Shown here: in pieces, positions 1-5,264 of the stretch
How positions within the stretch are numbered: position 1 is the stretch's first letter
How the letters are laid out: each line of letters starts with the position of its first letter
Assembly (NCBI GenBank): GCA_004322325.1
Contig: SCTP01000248.1
Span: 1 to 5,264 of the forward strand
DNA: 5,264 nucleotides
Direction of reading: 5' to 3'
From: Gammaproteobacteria bacterium
GTDB lineage: Bacteria > Pseudomonadota > Gammaproteobacteria > DSM-16500
Notes under the pieces: generated by a model
The model's database searches: none
Seen by the model: only the letters and a program-made list of their open reading frames with translations
Told to the model about the DNA's origin: nothing
Translations under genes and position numbers: made by a program

Positions 1-1572
1 CTTCATATTCATCAATTTTTAAAAATACCATTAGATCAGCTCAATGTTAGTTCAAATTTTTCAGAATTTGGATTTGACTCTATTAATTTAGTGAAATTTG
101 CCAAACTTATTTCAAAACACTTTGGTTTTAATATTACCCCAGCAAAGCTGTTTGCCAATCCAACTATCGGTGCATTGGCTGATTATTTGCGGCAGGAATA
201 TGCTATCCCAGCCGCCGCTGATGATGCTATTGCAATCATTGGTATAAGCGGTAAATTTCCTCAAGCAGATAATCTTGAGGCTTACTGGGAAAATTTGTTA
301 CAAGGAAGAAATTGTATTTCAGAAATCCCGAAAGAACGTTGGGATTGGAATGACAATAAAACGGATGTGAAATGGGGTGGGTTTATCAACGGCATTCAAA
401 AATTTGATCCTCAGTTTTTTGGCATCACCCCGCAAGAAGCGGAGCTCATGGATCCACAACATCGTTTATTAATGACTTACACCTACAAAGCAATTGAAGA
501 TGCGGGGTATCATCCAAAAGTATTGGCTAACACGGCAACGGGTGTATTCATTGCGATTGGTAACAATGGATACAATAGTCATTTTCCGGCAGGTAACTTA
601 CCTTCCATTGCACCTAATCGAATAAGTTATTTCTTTGATCTCCATGGTCCCAGTGAACCTGTTGAGACGGCTTGCGCTAGTTCTTTAGTAGCGATTCATA
701 AAGCGATCAATGAAATTAATAATGGAACGTGTGATGTTGCGATTGTTGGTGGTATTAATACAATAGTAACACCCGCTGGCCATAGAGCATTTACTCAAGC
801 AGGATTGTTAAGTAAAGATGGTCGATGCAAGCCATTTTCTTCTGAAGCGGATGGTTTTGTTCGGGCTGAAGGGATTGGCGTACTCATTTTGAAGCGTTTG
901 AGTTTAGCAGAGAAAGATAATGATCATATTTATGGCGTTCTACGAGGCAGTGGAGTCAATCATAATGGTCGATCTAATTTTCTTACCGCGCCCAATCCTA
1001 ACGCTCAATGTGATTTATTAGAGAGTGTCTATAAAAAATCAGGTATTGATATTAATACAGTGACTTATATTGAAACACATGGAACAGGAACAGAGTTAGG
1101 CGATGCCATTGAAATAGAAGGACTCAAAAATGCGTTTAAGAAGTTAAATGGGCGACAAAAAAATTGTGCTATTGGCTCTGTTAAAGCCAATATAGGGCAT
1201 ACCGAGATAGCCTCTGGAATGGCGAGTATTATCAAAGTGCTTTATCAAATGAAACATAAGATGCTCGTTAAAAGTATCCACTGCGATACCATCAACCCCC
1301 ATCTTCAGTTAGAAAATAGTCCATTTTATGTGGTAAAAGACAATCAAACATGGGAACGTATGAAGGATCAATCGGGCGCACACTTACCATTGCGAGCAGG
1401 CGTGAGTTCATTCGGTTTAGGTGGTGTGAATGCTCATATTATCGTAGAGGAATATATCGCTAAATCGACCGTTACCAGAATGCCTCTTCCAGGGTATGAA
1501 TTTAAAGAAAGTAATTATTGGATCACTAAAAATAATCCACTTTTCTTAAAATGGTATGGGAGTCAAATATGA
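1..1572 (+). CDS. Modular trans-AT polyketide synthase, C-terminal part (ACP-KS), 5' end outside the window
   Basis: This is the 3' end of a large PKS gene. The frame is open from base 1, so the GTG at 91 is an internal Val and not a start. The visible part has 523 residues. Residues 1-64 are the end of an acyl carrier protein domain with the phosphopantetheine motif GFDSINL (Ser27). Residues 74-485 are a ketosynthase with DPQHR (151-155), the nucleophile in VETACASSL (Cys225), His360 in ETHGTGTELGD, His400 in VKANIGH, and a GGVNAHI end (His479). The Cys-His-His set is complete, so it should be an active condensing or chain-accepting KS. No AT domain follows, as expected for trans-AT systems. 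The protein ends with a short linker, LPGYEFKESNYWI (496-508), and a 15-residue tail. The usual long KS flanking region seems to be missing, and no processing domains follow, so the module is probably split and continued by another protein. The family is certain; the KS substrate clade would need phylogeny. Confidence 0.95.
   Translation, partial: LHIHQFLKIPLDQLNVSSNFSEFGFDSINLVKFAKLISKHFGFNITPAKLFANPTIGALADYLRQEYAIPAAADDAIAIIGISGKFPQADNLEAYWENLLQGRNCISEIPKERWDWNDNKTDVKWGGFINGIQKFDPQFFGITPQEAELMDPQHRLLMTYTYKAIEDAGYHPKVLANTATGVFIAIGNNGYNSHFPAGNLPSIAPNRISYFFDLHGPSEPVETACASSLVAIHKAINEINNGTCDVAIVGGINTIVTPAGHRAFTQAGLLSKDGRCKPFSSEADGFVRAEGIGVLILKRLSLAEKDNDHIYGVLRGSGVNHNGRSNFLTAPNPNAQCDLLESVYKKSGIDINTVTYIETHGTGTELGDAIEIEGLKNAFKKLNGRQKNCAIGSVKANIGHTEIASGMASIIKVLYQMKHKMLVKSIHCDTINPHLQLENSPFYVVKDNQTWERMKDQSGAHLPLRAGVSSFGLGGVNAHIIVEEYIAKSTVTRMPLPGYEFKESNYWITKNNPLFLKWYGSQI
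1558..1562 (+). promoter_or_regulatory. Ribosome binding site for the free-standing ACP gene
   Basis: GGGAG lies 6 bases upstream of the ATG at 1569, inside the last codons of the PKS gene. It favours 1569 as the start over the in-frame ATG at 1551, which would add six residues (MVWESN) and lies upstream of this site. The 1569 ATG also forms an ATGA overlap with the PKS stop, typical of translational coupling. Confidence 0.7.
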
Positions 1573-1814
1573 CACAAGATCAAATTTTTGAAGTAATAAA
1601 AAAATCAGTATTAGACATATTAATCGATATCGAACCTGAGCTTATTAAAATAGATAAATCTTTAAAAGACTTAGGAGCAAATTCAATTGACCGGATTGAA
1701 GTCATTAGTAGTACGCTCGAGCAGCTTAATTTGAAGCTGCCATTGATGACTTTTAAGAATGCGACAAACATAAGAGAAATAGTGGATATTTTTCATGAAC
1801 ACCTTTGTAAATGA
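1569..1814 (+). CDS. acpK: Free-standing donor acyl carrier protein of the HMGS cassette (AcpK type)
   Basis: This 81-residue protein is a single acyl carrier domain. Ser39 in DLGANSIDRIEVI is the predicted phosphopantetheine attachment site. The LGANS(I/V/L)DR form is characteristic of donor ACPs in beta-branching cassettes, as opposed to the GFDS form of the module ACP in the gene upstream. Its expected role is to carry malonyl, have it decarboxylated to acetyl by the PksF-like protein next door, and hand acetyl to the HMG synthase. The start at 1569 is chosen for its GGGAG site and ATGA overlap with the PKS stop; an ATG at 1551 is possible but less likely. The 3' end overlaps the next gene by 20 bases. 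Nothing is fused to it and the length is normal for the family. The symbol is given by homology with the Bacillus bacillaene cluster. Confidence 0.93.
   Translation: MTQDQIFEVIKKSVLDILIDIEPELIKIDKSLKDLGANSIDRIEVISSTLEQLNLKLPLMTFKNATNIREIVDIFHEHLCK
1721..1740 (+). repeat. Short perfect inverted repeat inside the donor ACP gene
   Basis: GCAGCTT (1721-1727) and AAGCTGC (1734-1740) are exact reverse complements around a 6-base loop, giving a 7-bp hairpin in the mRNA. It lies about 55 bases upstream of the PksF start, inside codons for QLNLKL of the ACP. No T-run follows, so it is not a terminator. It may be chance; a role in pacing translation into the overlapping gene is only speculation. Confidence 0.35.
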
Positions 1815-3027
1815 ACCAATATATTGTGTGGGTACAGGAATAATAAGTTCCATTGGTGCTAATGTTCAGGAATTTTCAAATGCATTAAAAAACGGCGTGA
1901 GCGGAATTTCTTGGCTTAAAGGATATGAAAATAGTGAATTACCAATGAGAATAGGCGCTCAAATACCCGATTTTTCATTTACAAACATTAAAGTAGCGAG
2001 AAGATCACCATTTACCATACAAACGTCAGTGATTGCGGTAGTAGAAGCATGGCATCAGGCAAGATTATCTGAAAATCAAGTAGAACCCGAACGTATTGGG
2101 CTTGTCATCGCAGGACAAAATACGACACAAAATTACCAATATGCCTTGCATGCTAAGTTTATCGAACATCCTGAATATTTATCACCTCGTTATGCATTAC
2201 AGTTTTTAGAAACAGATCAAGTGGGTGTGATAAGTGAAATATTTAATATCCAGGGTGAAGGTTTTGTGGTGGGAGGTGCATCTGCCAGTGGCAATGTTGC
2301 GATCATAAAAGCGCAGCAATTAATTCAGGCGGGAATAGTGGATGTTTGCTTAGTCGTGGGCGTAGTAGCCGATTTATCGCCTATGGATATCCAAGGCTTT
2401 TATAATATTGGCGCGATGGGGGCAAGAGAATTTAAACATCAACCTGAAAAAGCATCGAGACCGTTTGATGATAAACATGAAGGATTCATTTATGGGCAAG
2501 CAAGTGGTTGTTTGGTTCTAGAGTCGGCAAGCAGTATGGAAAGAAGGAAAATAACGCCAAATGCTGAGCTTTTGGGTGGTTCATTATGTTTGGCAGGAAA
2601 CAGTACCTCAGAGCCTAATCTTGCAGCAGAAGTAAAAGTAATGAAAACAGCAATTAAACAAAGCCATATTTCAAGCGATAGGATCGATTATTTGAATGCG
2701 CATGGTAGTTCATCGCCACTTGGAGATCAGGTAGAAGTAGAAGCAATCATCAGTGTTTTTGGAGGAAACAATAAAAATCTATTGATAAATTCCACGAAAG
2801 GACTGATTGGACATTGTCTTTATTCTGCTGGAGTCGTTGAAGCGATTGCAACAATTGTGCAAATGCAAAATAATTTTATTCATCCCAATAAAAATTTAGA
2901 AAATCCTATTTCGGATTCCTGTCAATTTTCTGGAGGAGTATCAATAGATAAAAAAATAACTTATGCGATGAGTAATTCTTTTGGTTTTGGTGGAATTAAT
3001 ACCAGTATCATATTGAAATCTTTTTGA
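1795..3027 (+). CDS. pksF: Ketosynthase-like malonyl-ACP decarboxylase of the HMGS cassette (PksF type)
   Basis: This 410-residue protein has the whole thiolase-like KS fold, but the nucleophilic Cys is replaced by Ser. The segment VVGGASASGNVAI aligns with the usual V(D/E)TACSSSLVAI, placing Ser163 at the Cys position. The rest of the site is kept: His303 in NAHGSSSPLGD, Lys335 and His340 in STKGLIGH, and the GFGGINTS end. Cassette KS proteins of this kind do not condense; they decarboxylate malonyl on the donor ACP to acetyl-ACP, the two-carbon unit for branching. The start at 1795 overlaps the ACP gene by 20 bases and has only a weak upstream site (GTGGA, 1782-1786), so translation is probably coupled to that of the ACP. 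The next in-frame start candidate, GTG 1828, would cut into the conserved first strand (YCVGTGIISSIG). The length fits the family. A FabF-type condensing enzyme is ruled out by the missing Cys and by the neighbours. Confidence 0.94.
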   Translation: MNTFVNEPIYCVGTGIISSIGANVQEFSNALKNGVSGISWLKGYENSELPMRIGAQIPDFSFTNIKVARRSPFTIQTSVIAVVEAWHQARLSENQVEPERIGLVIAGQNTTQNYQYALHAKFIEHPEYLSPRYALQFLETDQVGVISEIFNIQGEGFVVGGASASGNVAIIKAQQLIQAGIVDVCLVVGVVADLSPMDIQGFYNIGAMGAREFKHQPEKASRPFDDKHEGFIYGQASGCLVLESASSMERRKITPNAELLGGSLCLAGNSTSEPNLAAEVKVMKTAIKQSHISSDRIDYLNAHGSSSPLGDQVEVEAIISVFGGNNKNLLINSTKGLIGHCLYSAGVVEAIATIVQMQNNFIHPNKNLENPISDSCQFSGGVSIDKKITYAMSNSFGFGGINTSIILKSF

Positions 3028-3028
3028 A

Positions 3029-3034
3029 AGAGGA
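3029..3034 (+). promoter_or_regulatory. Ribosome binding site for the HMG synthase gene
   Basis: AGAGGA lies in the only true intergenic gap of the window (3028-3041, 14 bases), 7 bases before the ATG at 3042. An earlier ATG at 3035 is out of frame and is followed quickly by a stop. The gap has no room for a promoter or terminator, so the gene must be read from an upstream promoter. Confidence 0.75.
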
Positions 3035-3041
3035 ATGATAA

Positions 3042-4286
3042 ATGAAGAGTGTTGGAATCGAAGCAATGAATGCTTTTTGTGGTACAGCTTATGTCAATGT
3101 CAATGAATTGGCGAAATACAGAAAATTAGATATGGCGCGTTTTGATAATTTGCTAATGAATGAAAAATCGGTTGCTTTGCCTTATGAAGATCCTGTTAGC
3201 CTGGCTGTTAATGCTGCTAAACCCATTATTGATGCGTTAAGTAATGACGAAAAAAATCGTATCGAAATGGTCATTACCTGTACTGAATCTTCGTTTGATT
3301 TTGGCAAGTCAATGAGTACTTATGTACATCATCTTTTAGGCTTAAATCGTAATTGTCGTCTTTTTGAGCTTAAAAGTGCTTGTCATTCTGGCGTTACGGG
3401 ATTGCAGATGGCGATCAATTTTATTCTTTCTGGTGTCTCCCCTGGAGCAAAAGTACTTGTTTTAGCAACGGATATTTCAAGGTTTATGGCGGTGGAAGGC
3501 GGTGACGCATTATCTGAAGATTGGTCGTTTTCTGAGCCGAGTTCGGGTGCCGGTGCGACGGCTGTATTAGTGAGTGAAAATCCTGACATATTTAAAATTG
3601 ATGTAGGTGCTAATGGATATTACAGCTACGAAGTGATGGATACCTGTCGACCCATTCCCGATAGCGAAGCTGGGAATTCAGACTTGTCTTTGATGTCTTA
3701 TTTGGATTGTTATGAGAAAGCTTTTGAGGAATATAAAAAAAGAGTATCTACTGCTGATTATAAAGATAGTTTTTCATATTTAATTTTTCATACACCTTTT
3801 GGTGGGATGGTAAAAGGTGCGCATCGTAAAGCGATGCGTAAATTTTACCAAGCTAAAGCCGATGAAATTGAAGAAGATTTTAATGTAAGAGTGATGCCTG
3901 GATTGAAATATTGTCAACGGGTAGGGAACATTATGGGAGCAACCACCATGTTATCGCTTATCAGTACGATTGAAAATGGTGTCTTTAATACACCGAGAAG
4001 AATCGGCTGTTTCTCGTATGGTTCAGGATGCAGTTCTGAGTTTTTTAGCGGCATCGTCACAAACCAAGCACAAAAGAAATTACGCGAGTTATCAGTCGTT
4101 AACAATTTAGACCAACGGCGTAAATTATCGATGGATGAATATCAGTCTATTATCGATTCGAGTGGATTAGTAAAATTTGGTACAAGAAATGTTAAATTGG
4201 ATATGAGTCAAATTAAAAAAGTTCAAAACTCAAGATTATATCTTCGAGAAATAAATGAATATCATCGAAAATATGAGTGGCTATGA
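3042..4286 (+). CDS. pksG: Polyketide HMG-CoA synthase homologue (3-hydroxy-3-methylglutaryl-ACP synthase, PksG type)
   Basis: This 414-residue enzyme makes the carbon branch: it condenses acetyl from the donor ACP with the beta-keto group of an ACP-bound polyketide intermediate by an aldol-type addition. The HMGS catalytic set is visible: Glu82 in CTESSFDFGKS, the acetyl-accepting Cys114 in ELKSACHSG, and His250 in IFHTPFGGMVKGAH. Other conserved stretches are YEDPVSLAVNAAKP (48-61), GGDALSEDWSFSEPSSGAGA, MDTCRPIPDSEAG, GLKYCQRVGNIMGA and RIGCFSYGSGCSSEF. The ending, EINEYHRKYEWL, is also typical. The sequence is much closer to PksG of bacillaene clusters than to HMG-CoA synthases of the mevalonate pathway. 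Around the nucleophile it reads KSACHSG where PksG, as I recall it, has KQACYSG. The start has a good AGAGGA site. The stop overlaps the next gene as ATGA, so the two are likely translated together. Confidence 0.97.
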   Translation: MKSVGIEAMNAFCGTAYVNVNELAKYRKLDMARFDNLLMNEKSVALPYEDPVSLAVNAAKPIIDALSNDEKNRIEMVITCTESSFDFGKSMSTYVHHLLGLNRNCRLFELKSACHSGVTGLQMAINFILSGVSPGAKVLVLATDISRFMAVEGGDALSEDWSFSEPSSGAGATAVLVSENPDIFKIDVGANGYYSYEVMDTCRPIPDSEAGNSDLSLMSYLDCYEKAFEEYKKRVSTADYKDSFSYLIFHTPFGGMVKGAHRKAMRKFYQAKADEIEEDFNVRVMPGLKYCQRVGNIMGATTMLSLISTIENGVFNTPRRIGCFSYGSGCSSEFFSGIVTNQAQKKLRELSVVNNLDQRRKLSMDEYQSIIDSSGLVKFGTRNVKLDMSQIKKVQNSRLYLREINEYHRKYEWL

Positions 4287-5041
4287 TGAAATATACTACA
4301 ATTCAAGTACGCTTTGATGGCACCATTTGCTTTCTGAAACTTTATCGACCAGAGTCGGGCAATACTATTAATGACGTTTTAATAGATGAATGTACTGATG
4401 TACTGAAAAGCTGTGAAAAAGAAATGACGATAGTTGTTCTAGAAGGACTGCCTGAAGTATTTTGCTTTGGTGCTGACTTTAAGCAGATCCAAGAAGCTCA
4501 AAGACCTGAAAATCTCTATGATCTATTTAGATTATTAAGTCATGGTTCTTTTATTTCTGTTGCGCATGTTAAAGGAAAGGTAAATGCAGGTGGAGTGGGT
4601 TTTGTCGCAGCCTGTGATATCGTTCTAGCTGATGAAAAGGCGACCTTTGGGTTATCTGAATTATTATTTGGTCTTTTTCCTGCCTGTGTCTTACCATTTT
4701 TAATTCGTAAAATTGGTTATCAACATGCTCACTACATGACTTTAATGAATAAGGCGATATCGGTGCAACAAGCTGCGAAGTATGGGTTGGTGGATATGTA
4801 TGAAGCTGATAGTGAAAACCTACTAAAAAAACATTTACTACATTTGAGGCGGCTTTCTAAGAAAACCATTTCAGAATATAAAAATTATACGCGTTCACTG
4901 ATGGGTCATCACTTAGATGAGTCTAGAACATTGGCAATAAAAGCGAATAGAGCAATGTTTGAAGATAAAGACAATCTACATAAAATTAGTGATTTTATTA
5001 TCAATGGCAACCTTCCATGGCAAGGAGGGGTATCGCAATGA
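4283..5041 (+). CDS. pksH: Enoyl-CoA hydratase homologue ECH1, HMG-ACP dehydratase (PksH type)
   Basis: This 252-residue crotonase-fold protein is predicted to dehydrate the HMG-ACP adduct to 3-methylglutaconyl-ACP. Visible marks, numbered from 4283, are NTINDVLIDEC (27-37), LEGLPEVFCFGADF (53-66) and KVNAGGVGFVAACD (99-112), which form the two oxyanion-hole loops. SELLFGLFPACVLPFLIRKIG (125-145) follows, with Glu126 at a position where crotonases often carry a catalytic acid. FCFGADF and the LFPACVLPFLIRKIG block identify the ECH1 rather than the ECH2 branch. The C-terminus is a helical region ending NLPWQGG. Three starts are possible: GTG 4277, ATG 4283 (ATGA overlap with the HMGS stop) and ATG 4286. 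All lack a clear ribosome binding site, suggesting coupled re-initiation; 4283 is my choice and only the first few residues depend on it. It is a single-domain protein, unlike systems where the ECH is fused to a PKS. Confidence 0.95.
   Translation: MMKYTTIQVRFDGTICFLKLYRPESGNTINDVLIDECTDVLKSCEKEMTIVVLEGLPEVFCFGADFKQIQEAQRPENLYDLFRLLSHGSFISVAHVKGKVNAGGVGFVAACDIVLADEKATFGLSELLFGLFPACVLPFLIRKIGYQHAHYMTLMNKAISVQQAAKYGLVDMYEADSENLLKKHLLHLRRLSKKTISEYKNYTRSLMGHHLDESRTLAIKANRAMFEDKDNLHKISDFIINGNLPWQGGVSQ
5022..5028 (+). promoter_or_regulatory. Strong ribosome binding site for ECH2
   Basis: AAGGAGG, extended by two further G's, ends 9 bases before the ATG at 5038. It is the strongest Shine-Dalgarno match in the window and lies inside the last codons of the ECH1 gene. 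It fixes the ECH2 start and suggests that ECH2 is also initiated on its own, beyond coupling through the ATGA overlap. Confidence 0.8.
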
Positions 5042-5264
5042 CAGAAACTGCCGTCACCTATCAAGAGTTTGAAACGGAAATTGCACAAATTACGATGCAG
5101 GACCGTGTTAATAAAAATACATTCTCGGAAGAAATAATTGCGGGGCTTAAACAGGCATTTAAATTAGTAGAGCAAAATGAAGCTATCAAAGTAGTAATAT
5201 TGACAGGCTATGACAATTATTTTGCATCAGGTGGTACGAAAGTTGAATTACTTGCTCTTCAAAG
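5038..5264 (+). CDS. pksI: Enoyl-CoA hydratase homologue ECH2, 3-methylglutaconyl-ACP decarboxylase (PksI type), 3' end outside the window
   Basis: Only the first 75 residues are present, and the frame is still open at the right edge. The start ATG at 5038 overlaps the ECH1 stop (ATGA) and has a strong AAGGAGG site. The segment IAQITMQDRVNKNTFS (15-30) is the crotonase first hairpin in the ECH2 form. VVILTGYDNYFASGGTK (52-68) contains the first oxyanion-hole loop, with Tyr61 and Lys68 near where ECH2 decarboxylases keep active-site polar residues. TGYDNYFASGGT is a hallmark of PksI-type proteins as I know them. The expected role is to decarboxylate 3-methylglutaconyl-ACP to 3-methylcrotonyl-type ACP, completing the beta-methyl branch. 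Members usually have about 250 residues, so about two thirds is missing, including the region of the catalytic His. Position after ECH1 supports the call. Confidence 0.93.
   Translation, partial: MTETAVTYQEFETEIAQITMQDRVNKNTFSEEIIAGLKQAFKLVEQNEAIKVVILTGYDNYFASGGTKVELLALQ

Noticed and set aside
91..93. GTG as the start of the first gene
   Set aside because: The frame is open back to base 1 and those codons encode the ACP phosphopantetheine motif (GFDS, Ser27), which is continuous with what follows. The gene simply runs off the left edge.
1551..1568. Upstream ATG 1551 as the ACP start
   Set aside because: It would add MVWESN, which is not part of an ACP fold, and lies upstream of the GGGAG site that is properly spaced from ATG 1569.
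1580..1771. Reverse-strand ORF of 63 codons
   Set aside because: It lies wholly within the donor ACP gene on the other strand, has no recognisable domain, and is a shadow of the real coding frame.
1795..3027. FabF-type 3-oxoacyl-ACP synthase of fatty acid synthesis
   Set aside because: The nucleophilic Cys is missing (Ser163) and the gene sits between the donor ACP and HMGS, which is the place of the decarboxylating KS.
3383..3589. Reverse-strand ORF of 68 codons
   Set aside because: It is antisense to the strongly conserved HMGS coding region and resembles no family known to me.
3818..3846. GC-rich inverted repeat (CGCATCG / CGATGCG, 5-base loop) followed by TTTT, resembling a terminator
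   Set aside because: It sits inside the conserved GAHRKAMRKF stretch of HMGS, the T-run is only four bases and separated from the stem, and termination here would cut an essential gene of the operon.
3914..4105. Reverse-strand ORF of 63 codons
   Set aside because: It is antisense to conserved HMGS motifs (NIMGA, CFSYGSGC), with no sign of its own coding signal.
3042..4286. HMG-CoA synthase of the mevalonate pathway
   Set aside because: The neighbours are PKS and beta-branching genes, and the conserved blocks (MDTCRPIPDSEAG, EINEYHRKY) are those of the polyketide type.

Overview
The window is the middle of a trans-acyltransferase (trans-AT) polyketide synthase cluster. It carries the 3' end of a modular PKS gene followed by a nearly complete beta-branching (HMG-CoA synthase, 'HCS') cassette. 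All genes are on the + strand and packed with almost no intergenic DNA: three junctions overlap by 4 to 20 bases, plus one gap of 14 bases. This points to a single polycistronic operon with translational coupling. I saw no promoter, terminator, RNA gene, mobile element or CRISPR array.

Layout: 1-1572 is the C-terminal end of a large PKS (partial ACP, then a catalytically complete KS, ending right after the KS). 1569-1814 is a free-standing donor ACP (AcpK type). 1795-3027 is a KS-like malonyl-ACP decarboxylase with the active-site Cys replaced by Ser (PksF type). 3042-4286 is an HMG-CoA synthase homologue (PksG type). 4283-5041 is the dehydrating enoyl-CoA hydratase homologue ECH1 (PksH type). 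5038-5264 is the start of the decarboxylating homologue ECH2 (PksI type), cut by the right edge. As I remember it, this gene order matches acpK-pksF-pksG-pksH-pksI of the Bacillus bacillaene cluster.

How they work together: the free ACP is loaded with malonyl and PksF decarboxylates it to acetyl-ACP. PksG condenses the acetyl group with the beta-keto group of an ACP-bound polyketide chain to give an HMG-type intermediate. ECH1 dehydrates this to 3-methylglutaconyl-ACP, and ECH2 decarboxylates it to a beta-methyl (or exomethylene-related) branch. The polyketide should therefore carry at least one such carbon branch.

Organism: base composition is AT-rich (roughly 35-40 % GC, judged by eye from sampled lines) and the proteins resemble trans-AT systems found in Bacillus, gammaproteobacteria and bacterial symbionts. 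The window alone does not fix the taxon; an AT-rich gammaproteobacterium or symbiont, or a Firmicute, are all possible. The enzyme families are well known. The less ordinary points are the shortened end of the PKS protein (a terminal KS without its usual long flanking region), a visible module ACP that lacks the Trp flag of branching ACPs, and small changes around the HMGS nucleophile.
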